Positions 11,876 to 21,256 of a DNA stretch of 36,286 bases are shown here, in pieces. The notes below the pieces were generated by a model. That model saw only the letters and a list, made by a program, of their open reading frames with translations, was not told where the DNA came from and did no database searches. The translations under genes were made by a program, and so were the position numbers. Position 1 is the first letter of the stretch. Each line of letters begins with the position of its first letter. Source of the DNA: Plakobranchus ocellatus (taxonomy: Eukaryota; Mollusca; Gastropoda; Plakobranchidae); the NCBI GenBank assembly GCA_019648995.1, contig BLXT01005284.1, positions 1,149,364 to 1,185,649 on the forward strand, in the 5' to 3' direction.

Positions 11876-12121
11876 ATGCACATGACCCCGATGCTTGAAC
11901 AACTATCAACACCTTCCTTCTGTGACGAGACGACCAGATGTCACACTCCCGGAAACATTTCTGCCGGTGGCCTACGATCGTCTCCGGAGTCAACCGATAG
12001 TATATCTGGGCAATGTCGGCAACCGGCGTTGTTTTTCGCCAAGCGACCGAAACAGGCAAACGTAAAGTCGTGCGCAGAGTTTTTACGAACACCCGCGAGC
12101 GTTGGAGGCAGCAGTATGTGA
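11876..12121 (+). CDS. Candidate N-terminal part of the TAL-like protein, other frame
   Basis: Seen: an ATG at 11876 opens a frame that begins [15 protein letters not shown]. It is rich in Ser, Pro and Thr and reaches FFAKRPKQ at about 12032-12055, after which it runs out of frame over the bHLH domain and stops at 12119-12121. GC content is clearly above that of the flanking DNA, as for the rest of the locus. Known: TAL/SCL factors have a disordered, Ser/Pro-rich N-terminal region ending in basic residues just before the VVRR(I/V)FTN start of the bHLH. Inferred: this is the natural N-terminus, joined to the domain by a one-base frame change near 12055 (real indel, assembly error or unseen splicing). 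Alternatively it is a chance frame and the protein starts at 12013. Confidence 0.45.
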   Translation: MHMTPMLEQLSTPSFCDETTRCHTPGNISAGGLRSSPESTDSISGQCRQPALFFAKRPKQANVKSCAEFLRTPASVGGSSM

Positions 12122-12348
12122 ACGGAGCCTTCTGCGAGCTCAGGAAACTTGTTCCTACTCATCCGCCTGACAAAAAGCTCAGTAAAAATGAAATTCTTCG
12201 ATTGGCTATTCGCTACATTGAGCTTTTTAATAAGGTTCTCGATTTTCAGCAGGCTAACGAGCAAATTGAGAATGAAACAACTGTGATGAGAATCAATAAA
12301 GATTTGACTGCATCGCATTTGATATCAAGAACGTTCTCATCGAGTTAA
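12013..12348 (+). CDS. TAL/SCL/LYL-family bHLH transcription factor
   Basis: Seen: ATG at 12013 follows an in-frame TAG at 11998-12000, giving 111 residues. Residues about 17-34 form the basic region ([19 protein letters not shown], with the E-box-contacting Glu and Arg of the RERWR motif). Helix 1 is about 35-48, the loop contains THPPDKK, and helix 2 ([17 protein letters not shown]) spans about 56-78. Known: this pattern is diagnostic of the TAL1/TAL2/LYL1 group, nuclear factors that dimerise with E-proteins and bind E-boxes in blood, vascular or neural development. A change from the usual QQNV to QQYV is visible. The protein is short for TAL1, and the frame ends 30 residues after helix 2. 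Neighbouring open frames suggest N- and C-terminal extensions in frame 2. TAL1, TAL2 and LYL1 orthology cannot be separated here. Confidence 0.9.
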   Translation: MSATGVVFRQATETGKRKVVRRVFTNTRERWRQQYVNGAFCELRKLVPTHPPDKKLSKNEILRLAIRYIELFNKVLDFQQANEQIENETTVMRINKDLTASHLISRTFSSS

Positions 12349-12982
12349 AACAAGCGACGATGGTTTGGATAGTCCTAAAAAATTTTATCGCGCAAAATCG
12401 TATAATGGTGCTGATCAGCCTCAAAAACCCTCATATCTAAGCTCGTTGTCTTGCCTAGCTCAGAGCGGAACAGCTATCAGCACAAGTTATTCATCAAGAC
12501 ACCAGCATAACGCTTTGATAGTTACTAGCGAAACTTCCGAAACATTATCAAGTCGTAGCGCTGAAAACCTTCCATCGCCTTCGTGCCATTACTACCATCG
12601 CTGCGGCCCCTTAAATGTTCCTAAAAATGCCTCACAAAATAGCAGTGACACCAGCAAGATGCCTGAAGCCATTAGAAATCAACAGTATCCATCAAGGCAC
12701 AAAGAACTAAGCCAAGAGAAGAGTGATTCAATACTCTCTCCGCTAGAAGAAGATACATCACGCTCTTCACCCAAGCCCTTTAGTAAACTTTCAGACAACC
12801 GGAGGTCAAAGTGCAGATCAGCTGCCGGTACAAAGCGGTCGAGCCACACCAAACAGAACAGCTCAGCGGGTGTTACCAAAATAATCAACACAATCACGAC
12901 ATCAAGGACAAAAAGGCGACTCGAGCTGATATCTTTTTCTAACATATGGATTGCGGACAAGACAAGGCTCAAGGCCTATTGA
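12323..12982 (+). CDS. Candidate C-terminal part of the TAL-like protein, other frame
   Basis: Seen: a frame open from 12323 to the TGA at 12980-12982 (about 219 codons) overlaps the last 26 bp of the bHLH frame. It reads [16 protein letters not shown] onward, with dense Ser, Pro, Thr, Lys and Arg, SILSPLEED, and a basic C-terminus. It has no ATG near its beginning. GC content stays raised to 12982 and then drops sharply where a minisatellite begins, which supports coding. Inferred: it is the natural C-terminal tail of the bHLH protein, reached by a one-base frame change between about 12323 and 12346. TAL-type proteins have a comparable Ser-rich tail. If genuine, the N-terminal, bHLH and C-terminal parts use frames 2-1-2, so the two shifts cancel. 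Alternatives are a sequencing error pair or a dead gene. Confidence 0.5.
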   Translation, partial: YQERSHRVKTSDDGLDSPKKFYRAKSYNGADQPQKPSYLSSLSCLAQSGTAISTSYSSRHQHNALIVTSETSETLSSRSAENLPSPSCHYYHRCGPLNVPKNASQNSSDTSKMPEAIRNQQYPSRHKELSQEKSDSILSPLEEDTSRSSPKPFSKLSDNRRSKCRSAAGTKRSSHTKQNSSAGVTKIINTITTSRTKRRLELISFSNIWIADKTRLKAY

Positions 12983-13004
12983 AATTCATCGTGGAGTAAC
13001 ATTG

Positions 13005-13375
13005 GTGAATAACATACTTCATTTAGTTGTGTGCTTTATACTAAAAGAGAGACAATGAAATGGCATCTCTTACATAAAGTGTAAGATTTAACCTAATGCT
13101 ACACAGTCAGAGAAAACGATGAAAGAGCACTCATGAATAATGCAGTGTTTAATTTTTTGTACATTCAAGACAATGGAATGACGCGGGTATGACATTTCTT
13201 AAACTAATAGTGTTATTTAGTTTTGTGTTATTTAATGAAAAGAACATGGGATGGCGCTGATTAAATAACTGTATTATTTAATGTTGTGATCTATAATAAA
13301 TGAAGACATGGGAAAGACACTTCTTAAATAACGCGTATTATTCATTGCTCTGTTTTATTAGCAATTGAGGCATGC
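13005..13375 (+). repeat. 64 bp minisatellite behind the bHLH locus
   Basis: Copies begin at about 13007, 13071 (poor), 13135, 13199, 13263 and 13325. Shared features are taaataac..gtattattta, ttgtgttttat and an acatggga segment. The array starts about 20 bp after the last possible bHLH stop codon. Copies are diverged, with the last three most alike. One aataaa hexamer (about 13294) falls inside it and might serve the upstream gene. Confidence 0.7.
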
Positions 13376-13633
13376 AAAGAGAGATATATTCGTAAAGTGA
13401 TGTTGATTTCATATACATTATATAATAGACTTTCGAGAAACATTAATGAGAAGTGAAACAAAATAGGACAATTATTGAGAAAGAGAGAAAATGAGAGATA
13501 AGTGATGAAGCAAACAAAGCATCGGAAAAACAGAGTGATTTTAAAGAGAAAAATCGGTTGTGAAAGAAATAAAATTAATAGCGTATGAATTTGAAATAAA
13601 ACAAAAGATAATAAAATAGAGAAGGATGGACAC

Positions 13634-13741
<108 letters not shown>

Positions 13742-13924
13742 GAGACAGAGGCGCGAGCAAAAGAAAGAAAATGAATATGAGATCTGTTGTAAATTAACTA
13801 ATCCCAACCAACTAGGATTAAAGTCCTAGATTTTGCTCGAATGAGGCATTGTGCGGCAGTTAATCACTGTTCTCTCTCGCCGCCCTTACTTTCACATAAT
13901 GCTAGCTACCAAATAGAAATGCTG

Positions 13925-14190
13925 GGCGGACTAATGTAGCGGAGTGACTCATCTGATAGGGCAGTATGCTACCACATGAGAGTTCCGACGTTCGAGTCTC
14001 AAGTCAGTTTTATATTGCTCTCCTGTGCCCACCCAGTTCTAAGTAGCTAGGTCTCTCTAAAGTGAAGGCGGCGAGAAAAGCAATGGCAAACTACCTCAGA
14101 ATGTCGTATGCCACAAGCTATGAGGAACCTTCTCATGGTTCCCCGATGTTTGGACCAAGCATGGGGCTCACTTTATTTATCTCAGTAGGT
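13925..14190 (+). mobile_element. tRNA-derived SINE, family A, copy 1
   Basis: An A-box-like string tagcggagtgac (about 13937) and a B-box-like string gttcgagtc (about 13991) sit about 50 bp apart, as in a pol III promoter. The body has agcaatggcaaactacctca (about 14081) and tggttccccgatgtttgga (about 14137). The same ordered blocks occur at 15480-15700, which defines a family. No target-site duplication was resolved. Confidence 0.7.
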
Positions 14191-14384
14191 ACCCAATGAT
14201 TGATCTACACTACTTTTAAAAAAGAAAAAAAAAAACCTGCTTGTGTGCTCATTTTGTAACCCACTTGTAAACACGAAAAAACCAGACTAGATTTAAACTA
14301 AATCTACTTTATATCGTAACTTATGGGCAAATGGTTAAAGAAGAAACAACAGCTTTATAAGGTAAACTAAGAACAGATATGAAT

Positions 14385-14435
14385 AGGTGAACATGATCGC
14401 CATTGTTCCTTCCAGGCAGGGCATCTAGAGAAGAA
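14385..14435 (-). other. Repeat fragment with coding-like minus strand, copy 1
   Basis: The plus strand gaacatgatcgcc followed by ccaggcagggcatctagaga is closely matched at 27303-27352. On the minus strand both copies begin with the same peptide pattern (DALPGRNNGDHVHL here, DALSGTNIGDDVPL there) and then diverge. I do not recognise the protein. Conserved amino acids with diverged bases suggest a fragment of an old transposon coding region. Confidence 0.45.
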
Positions 14436-15479
14436 GAAAGGGGAATTGAATTCATGACTCTTTCGTAAGGTTGCCTTCCTCCTAAAGATTGTGATATTGT
14501 TGCGAAGATGGTGACTAAAGAAGGTTGTTTTAATTGTTGGATCTATAGCCATTATCAGACCACATAAAATGACATACGTTTATCGGCTATCTATAGCATC
14601 TGCAGCAAAGTATACCTGCGCCGAACCGCATTTAAGTGTAAATGCACACATAGATGCGCTTAATTCATAGAGAACGAAATGAGAAGATAAACATGTCGTG
14701 TTGGATATGGCGGTTTTTGGCGCCGGTATATTTGAGCTTTTATAAAAGAGTTTATGTTGAAGTGTAAAGAGCAGGTTCCTTTTGAAACTGTCAGAAATAT
14801 AAATACAATTAGATTCTCGTAACTGTGAACTGAAAAAAAAAGAACTCATTTGGTTAATGTTTTAATGTACAAATGAGCTGTTTTAAAAGTTCATAAAAAG
14901 AGAATGTTTATGTTTTATCCTTAACTTTTTGGTAATAAAACAATACAGTCATTTTTCATTTGTCTTTTTCTGTTGTGAACAATGTTATTTGAAAATTTAA
15001 CCCTAGAAGTGTGACAAAACAATAAAAGTATGTACATTTCATTGTGATGTGATACATTCGTTTCAAAAGTGAACATCCTTGCTTTTTACTCACAATCATC
15101 GCAAAAACGAGAAAATCAGGAACATCAGTCAAATCGGCCTTTGACACTTCATGGCTTAAAAAAAAGGGTAAGTTATCAATTTTGCACTAAACAAGAACAA
15201 GGCCAAGTGCACACCAACATTTTTTTTATAATGCTGCTGTACATATCGAAAGTCAGTGCTCACTTCTTGGTGTTTACACCAGCCAAACGTTAATTTACTG
15301 GTTATTCCTTGGTGACCCATTAATTTACATTTAAAAATAAAACGTTTTTTCTTACAGTCCTGAAAACTTTAATCTCACCAGAATCCCAATGATTCGATCT
15401 ACAAATTAGAAAAAAAGAGTTTACCTTGAAAGCCACTTGCACACGTGATAATCCTAGACTAGATATAGGACTAACTGCG
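14436..15479. other. AT-rich spacer between the two family-A SINEs
   Basis: No gene recognised. Open segments at 14580-14849 and 15069-15293 are short and carry no family signature. Confidence 0.5.
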
Positions 15480-15700
15480 TCGAATGTAGGAGCGGTCGCT
15501 TGCCTGTTAGGGCAGTTGGCTATCAAGTGAGAAATCCGAATGATAGCCTGGGCCCATGTCACCTTTTCGTTGCTTCTCTGTGTCACCTAGCAAGGTCTTT
15601 AAAGACCCAACGAAAGCAATGGCGAACTATTTCAGAATGCCGTAAGCGAAAAAAAATCAGCACAATCCCCCTGGTTCACCGATGCTTGAACGTATTTTAC
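15480..15700 (+). mobile_element. tRNA-derived SINE, family A, copy 2
   Basis: This copy parallels copy 1: gtaggagcggtcgc for the A-box region, ttagggcagttggcta, a decayed B-box after gaaatccga, then agcaatggcgaactatttca and tggttcaccgatgcttgaa. It has the same strand as copy 1, about 1.55 kb away. The lost B-box means it could no longer be transcribed by pol III from its own promoter. Confidence 0.7.
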
Positions 15701-16526
15701 ATTGAATTAAATTTCATGTTTTCAAAAACCATTCTGAATATTCATGATTCAAGAGAAACAGAGAGCATCCCATCGTTGAATTAGACTTGCAAACCATGCC
15801 AAGAAGCATGCAATAGAAATCCAACAAGCCATTTTTTAGCCAGCAAATCATAGCACAGAACCTCACATAAAATACCGTGTAGACAGAAAAAAAAAAGTTA
15901 ACAGTTCCGAAACATATACGCACAATACAGCACTGGAATAAAAAACTCAATGTGCAGTCTGCCGAACTGAATCGTCTGCATTTTTCTTTGTTTTTTTAAG
16001 CTTAACATTCTTTCCATCTAATTACACAGAAGCAACGTTTACGCAAAAAAAAAAAATCAAACACGATTTCTCTATTTAACCCTTTTTTTCTCAGGCATAG
16101 AAATCATCTGTAGATTACTAGCTTTCTTGTTTCTATTACTTTCTGTGAGTTTCAAATGCCAGAAAGCACCTTCAATTTTCATAATTTACACCCAACTGGG
16201 GTTCTGTGTGAGCTGGTACTTACAAGTACCGCCAAGAATTTCGAACACCGATACTCAAAAGTACCAATAATATTTTATGGTCGTTTTGGTAGCAACATCA
16301 ACTTGATACTTTTAAATAAATGTTCCCTAACCTTGACAAATAAATTAGTTCTGGCAGTGGTAGTATCCGAGTTCTTTTTCATTCATAAATGGCAACAAAA
16401 ACAATACATTCACACTTCACATTTGAAAAGAAGAGAAGGAAGGAACCAGACAAGAGACAGCATCTTGTGTATAAAAACCAATTTTATTAGAACATAACAT
16501 AATGAACTAATAACCACACTAGGTCT

Positions 16527-18316
16527 TTAGTCAGTAGCGATTCCATGGAACTCCAGGAAGCAGTTTTTTTTTTTCTCATTTGAGCACAGGAAGACGTTGC
16601 ACATTCTATACTTGCTGTAAGGGCGAGACTGAACTCCATGGGAGGAGCACTCCTCACACCGCCCCCGCTCTGCCCTGTACACAATATAATGTACTCCTAC
16701 TTCCTATAGTCGCACAGCATCACTCACAGAAAAGTTGCCCTTTCTCCTTTTCTTTATGCCACCATTTGCAGCAGGCTTCCCTAGACTGGGTGAGGGACAT
16801 GGAGATTTGAAAGGTCTCCCAACCCTCGGTGGTCTTGACATTGTGAGGAGAGCCAACGGCACTTCTCTGCGAAAGTTCAAACGAGTCTTGTTTTCGCAGA
16901 TTTGTCTGTACACAATATAGGCATTGACCAATGTTCTATCAATGAGTCCAAAGAAAACACGATGCCACCACTTTTTGCTTTTCCAGCTCAGCCCATATGA
17001 GCCACACAACATATCTGCCCTGTCCACACCTCCCATGTGCATATTGTAGTCTTGTGGCGCACTCTCAAACCAAATTGTTTCGTTTTGTTATTGTTTTTGT
17101 ATTTTACGTCACACCCAAACTTCCTAGTTACGTTTGGAAAAATAGATTATTAAAAATGGATTAACGTGTAACTGTTAGTTGACTTTGTTGATTGTCTGCT
17201 CTGCAGCTCTTGCCAGAAGCGATCCGGGCCCCACTGGCTAATTCCTCTAACAACTCCAACTACAGAGCGTTGGCGAAGGAGGCTGATAACTTTTATAACT
17301 CCCTGACACTGAATAGCACAGTCTGCACTACAGTGCAACAGCCAATAAAGTCGCATGCAGATCTGTCGGAAATCGACTCTATTTGTTGGTTCCACCGATA
17401 GTTCGGATCAAATGCCAGGCGATGCACCAACCCTTGCAAACATTCCCAAACGTTCAAGAGAAAAGGAAACCAGCTCTCACTGCCTCAGGACAAGCTACTT
17501 GCTCTCTTGTGCCATCCTTTTGAGTGCGCTTTACGCTGGTTGGCGCAGTGCCATGGGAATTGGAGGCAATAGTCACTGCCTTGTTGTCCATCCATTTGCA
17601 AAATAACAGTCCATCATCACTGACCCTGTAGTCGTATCACCTCTCTGCATCTGCTTGTCGGTCTTTATACCAGCAGGGAGCCCTTTCCTGTTTGCTCTGA
17701 TACTCCCGCAACCAAAGGTGTCTTTTTCCTTCAGAAAGGACAGCAGTGGAAGGGAGGTGAAAAAATTGTCAAAGAAAATTTTATGTCCTTTCTGAAAAAT
17801 GTCATGGCATAGACTGGCCACAACACTCTCCCCCAGACCAAAAGTTGCTGGAAATTGTCCGTACGACTTGGTACCTTTTCCTTTGTATACACAAAACTTG
17901 CTGATATATCCACTTGTGTCAGCACGGACCCACAGTTTATACCCCCTTTTGATGGGCTTCATAGGGCAATACTGCTTCAGGGTGCTCCTCCTTTTGAACA
18001 AGATCATGGATTCATCAATGCTTTGGCACTGATTAGCATTGTACAGCTTTCCGAAGTTGAGATTGAGGCGATCAATCAGAGGTCGCAGCTTCCACAACTT
18101 GTTATTTTCTGTTGCATTTTCCTCATTGTTGACGTGCAGGTTAGATAAAAGTGCTTGGAAGCGACTTTTGGTCATGGTTGATGCCACAATTTCAATACCA
18201 AGGTCAGGCTCACTTGACCAATAGTGTGTATATGATGGCAAGACATGGTAGCCCATTACGACATTGATCCCAATGAAGCCTCGGGACCAGCAGCATGTGG
18301 ATCCATTTCCATGATG
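16527..18316 (-). pseudogene. piggyBac transposase (DDE_Tnp_1_7), interrupted
   Basis: Seen: the frame begins WSRGFIGINVVMGYH at about 18290 after a strong acceptor (tttctag, 18317-18323). All three catalytic Asp of the family are visible: SIDESM, FFDNFFTS and MGGVDRAD. The C-terminal Cys-rich domain ends CEECSS...CNVFLC...CFLEFH and stops at 16527-16529. Damage: a one-base frameshift near 17630 just before RVSDDGLLFCKWMDNK; about 406 bp of foreign sequence (17068-17473) between VACPEA and QDYNMHMGGVD; and an in-frame TAG at 16704-16706 where the neighbouring residues are DAVRL and EVGVHY. Known: the enzyme cuts and pastes at TTAA without footprint. The usual acidic N-terminal region of about 130 residues is not seen upstream, so it is either lost or in an unrecognised exon. 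Confidence 0.92.
17068..17473 (+). pseudogene. LTR-retrotransposon gag fragment inside piggyBac
   Basis: Seen: on the strand opposite the transposase, an open segment runs from about 17210 to a TAG at 17399-17401. Its first part has LLPEAIRAPL and YRALAKEADN. It leads into a Cys-His box of the form C-x2-H-x9-C-x3-C (Cys at 17384, final Cys near 17437), interrupted by that TAG. Known: Ty3/gypsy-type gag proteins of invertebrates end in such a nucleocapsid motif, often with CW(F/Y)H and FG..AR.C. Before 17210, tgctctgcag looks like a splice acceptor. The same 6 bp, ctctca, occurs at both edges (17062-17067 and 17474-17479) and could be a target-site duplication. No LTRs, protease or polymerase were found, so it is a fragment only, not a functional element. 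Confidence 0.7.
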
Positions 18317-18741
18317 CTAGAAAGTAATGAAAAAGAAACACGAAGTTGAATGCAAGCTAGAAATAATGCTTGATCTATACTTTCTCTATCTTGGCATGTC
18401 AAAAATGCTATTTTTATCACCAATTTTCCTAAGACTTGTTTTCAACAAGGATCTACATATATATAAAAAAGAGAGGAACAATAGATTTAGCATGAACAGT
18501 CCAATTTGCTAACTGAATGCAGTGAAAAAAAAGGATATATTAGTTTGATTTTAGTGCTGGTACTTGTGAGTACCAGTAACAATCATAGCCCATTAGTACT
18601 TGTCGGTACTCCTGGGTACCGCATGAAATGGAGGCCTCAGTATCAAAAATAGGCAGCCTAGAGGTATTGGGTTGGTTTCAGGCTAACATGGACAGTAAAA
18701 TCTTGCTGTAAAAAATTCCCAAACATAAATGGAGCCTTATT

Positions 18742-18991
18742 ACTTACCTAGATCAATTCTTGTAACGTGGATTTTTGACTGGTGCTGAATTTGATGAAAT
18801 CGATGAGAGGTCTACGATTCGAAGTACTTAGAGAGCGTCGCGGTAATCTAGCGGAAGTAACTAGTTAACCGTTGCAAGTTCACGTACAAAACTATCGCGC
18901 AATCAGCAGGAAACGAAACAAAACAAGGTTTGAAGGCAGCTGTAGCCTTCTGAAATACTGGTACTTGTGAGTACCGTCAAGAAACAAAGGG
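18742..18991 (-). other. Probable 5' untranslated exon of the piggyBac gene
   Basis: A near-consensus donor, tag|gtaagt, lies at 18742-18750 (minus strand). It would pair with the acceptor at 18317 across about 430 bp. The region upstream to the element end contains stops in all frames and the end palindrome, so it looks like leader rather than the missing N-terminal coding part. Confidence 0.4.
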
Positions 18992-18995
18992 ATAA

Positions 18996-20007
18996 ATTGA
19001 AAAGCTTGAGAAAATCAAAATTTATGAAGGTCTTAGGTGCTAATGCATTCAAATGGTCCTCTGTCATGGAAATTAATCGAGAGTTAAGAGAAGTCTAACA
19101 GAGTATTATCAGAGGTTCATATACCTTTGAAATTAATTTACAAACAGATCATAATTTGAAGAAATACACATAAATATTCCAATTAAGGACAATTTCTCTA
19201 GCCAATATGTCATCAAAGCCCATCATAGTATAAATATTATAAATTCAGGCTTTTCGTGTGAGAAAAACATTACACTTGCCATGGATTTAAAGTCTCTAGA
19301 GAAAATTAAATGGCGACGACTGGTTGCTTCCGTCGAGCACGCTATGGCATCATAAAATCCCATCTATAACTTGATCGAGGTTTAAAAAAAAACCTATTCC
19401 GTTATATCATCTTCAATTAATTCAATAGATGTATTAGCACGAGTCGTTTAATAATATTAAATAAAATTATCTGTTTTAGAATTTCAAGGTCTATTCTAGT
19501 TTACTTTTTCTTTAGAAAAGGTGTATTTCATCTATGCAAACAAATGAAAAAAAAAAGTGACCGACTAATACTTAGAATACATAAAACTGAATAAAGACAA
19601 CAACATCATAAAAATGGTGATCAGTCCTAGCTCTCAAAGTCACCAGACGGCTCGATAAGGAAATACAAATTTTATTATTTTCAACTCTAGAACCATTTTT
19701 ATTTTTAAAATACAAACTCATATCATTAAACACAGAATATGGGTTGACAAACGTAAGTCAAATAGAGAGATTTTTAAAAAATTAACTGAGTTTTATTTTT
19801 CTTTCATGTGAATTGAATTATGATAATGTGGCTTTTCCTCCCATTGTCTTATTAACAATAGAAAAAAATGGTATCAAGTTCACCGTTGTTATAGCGGAAG
19901 CAAAATAATTGAAAGCTGTATTTCACCGTTTGTCATTTTTATTGACAGTAAAGATTTGTGAGTGTGTGTGTGTGTGGGAGGGGAGGGGGGTTGAGAGGGT
20001 GGGAGGG
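18996..20007. other. AT-rich DNA beyond piggyBac
   Basis: No gene recognised. A short TG run and G-rich string (gtgtgtgtgtgggaggggaggggggttg, about 19961-19993) precedes the next SINE and may be its insertion point or a G-rich structure. Confidence 0.5.
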
Positions 20008-20152
20008 GTGACACAGTGGCTGTCGAAAACACCTAGAGATCTGCTCTCTATCACGAATTCGAGCCCGAGATCGATCCCCTATCCTGACGTAAGCCTAAAC
20101 GCCTGAGATCATGTTGTTGGGGACGGGCTGAAAACACGAACACACGAACAAA
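20008..20152 (+). mobile_element. tRNA-Arg-like SINE, family B, copy 1
   Basis: A B-box-like gaattcgagccc (about 20056) is followed by the family tail cctgacgtaagcc and then cctgagatcatgttgttggg (about 20102) and gggctgaaaac. The tail recurs in copies 2 and 3. The 5' region is diverged. Confidence 0.65.
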
Positions 20153-20177
20153 ACTATTGACAATATGATTTCAAATG

Positions 20178-20310
20178 AGCGCTCCTGACCCCCACCTACA
20201 CGAACTCTTCGGTTGCGGGTTCAAGCCCCGCCGCTGGCGCCCTGACCTGATGTAAGCCTGTAAGCCTGAGGTCACTTTGTTGTGGATTGGCTATATTAAA
20301 AAAAAAAAAC
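20178..20310 (+). mobile_element. tRNA-Arg-like SINE, family B, copy 2
   Basis: The T-arm is intact: gcggg, loop ttcaagc, then cccgc, at about 20216-20232. The tail follows: cctgatgtaagcctg, a partial duplication taagcctg, aggtcactttgttgtgg, and an A run of about 12 at 20298-20309. The 5' (D-arm) part is poorly preserved. Only about 25 bp separates it from copy 1, same strand. Confidence 0.75.
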
Positions 20311-20408
20311 CCTGATCTCTGCCCATTTGCATGATTACACTCTATTTCATACAAATCGTATGAACATCGTAGGAGGCAAAACTATGGCACTCACAGTAGC
20401 TGAAGCTT

Positions 20409-20448
20409 ATAATAATAATAATAACAATAATAATAATAATAATAATAA

Positions 20449-20506
<58 letters not shown>
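20409..20506. repeat. (AAT)n microsatellite
   Basis: About 98 bp of ATA/AAT repeats with a few single-base interruptions. Frames through it read poly-Asn and poly-Ile. Confidence 0.95.
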
Positions 20507-20508
<2 letters not shown>

Positions 20509-20573
20509 GACTTGATCATTATTGTTAATTTACGTCTTCTCCTTTCCTCACTTTGTATTGCTAATTTGCCTTA

Positions 20574-21060
20574 AGAGGGAGATATAACAGGGCTAATAAT
20601 AATAAATGCAAATGAGGCCACTTCAACAACCCCAGCTGCTTGTCAGGCGAGCTTTGCTCAGCAAATTGCCGCCCTTGAAACTATCTTCGCCAGCACTGCT
20701 GTAGAGAAAAAGAACAAGAACTTTTATTGAACTCTATGTCTATTGAGCGAATGTCTGAAGTCTTCCGAAACATAAAAGGCATAACAAGGCAAGTTCAATT
20801 CATATTACAACAAAAATAAATAAAAGCCATGACATGAGATGATGAATTTGCAGGTATTGGAGCAACTTTTTCAGGGTAACAATAACACAAAGCCCTAAAA
20901 TGTTTATCAAAATGAACTTACAATTTCACAATCATATTTCAACGAAAGTGATTCCATTAAACCTCCTAATGAAGATTTTTTTAGAGAGGCTTTATCGTGT
21001 ATCTAGTATGAACTTAATCATTCACAAAATATAGTTCATGCTATTTACATGCTTTAATTC
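20574..21060. other. Unassigned spacer
   Basis: The plus strand at about 20613-20728 is GC-richer and open (N-E-A-T-S-T-T-P-A-A-C-Q, then AQQIAALETIF), ending at a TGA. It is reminiscent of a gag or transposon scrap but too short to identify. The remainder is AT-rich. Confidence 0.3.
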
Positions 21061-21114
21061 CATACGTATGTAGATATATATGCATATATATCTGCATGTA
21101 TGAGTATTGTGTAT

Positions 21115-21143
21115 TTCTATATATATATGCATATTTAAATATA

Positions 21144-21195
<52 letters not shown>

Positions 21196-21201
21196 AATAT
21201 A

Positions 21202-21255
<54 letters not shown>

Positions 21256-21256
21256 A
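21115..21256. repeat. (TA)n/(TG)n compound microsatellite
   Basis: Alternating blocks of TA and TG repeats. Tyr-Ile open frames on both strands are artefacts. Confidence 0.95.

Larger units (their letters stand above)
16080..18991 (-). mobile_element. piggyBac transposon, complete outline, inactive
   Basis: Seen: the left end is ttaa (16076-16079) then ccctttttttctcaggc. The right end, read on the minus strand, is ccctttgtttcttgacgg, flanked on the plus strand by ataa (18992-18995). The two ends share cccttt-ttttct as terminal inverted repeats. Short palindromes of the ggtact..agtacc type lie inside both ends: 16215-16230, 16250-16265, 18559-18574, 18595-18620 and 18960-18975. Between them lies a piggyBac transposase on the minus strand. 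Known: piggyBac elements target TTAA and duplicate it, and their ends often begin CCC. Inferred: the right TTAA has mutated to ATAA. The element is about 2.9 kb including a gag insertion of about 0.4 kb. Confidence 0.85.

Noticed and set aside
12679..12972. Minus-strand frame opposite the bHLH C-terminal segment
   Set aside because: It is the reverse shadow of the Ser-rich plus-strand frame, which has the better composition and context.
17150..17395. Minus-strand frame of 81 codons within the piggyBac gene
   Set aside because: It is antisense to the gag-like segment and has no similarity to the transposase; the plus-strand reading carries the Cys-His motif.
20178..20250. Possible functional tRNA-Arg gene
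   Set aside because: Only the T-arm is intact; the D-arm and acceptor stem do not pair and a SINE tail with an A run follows.
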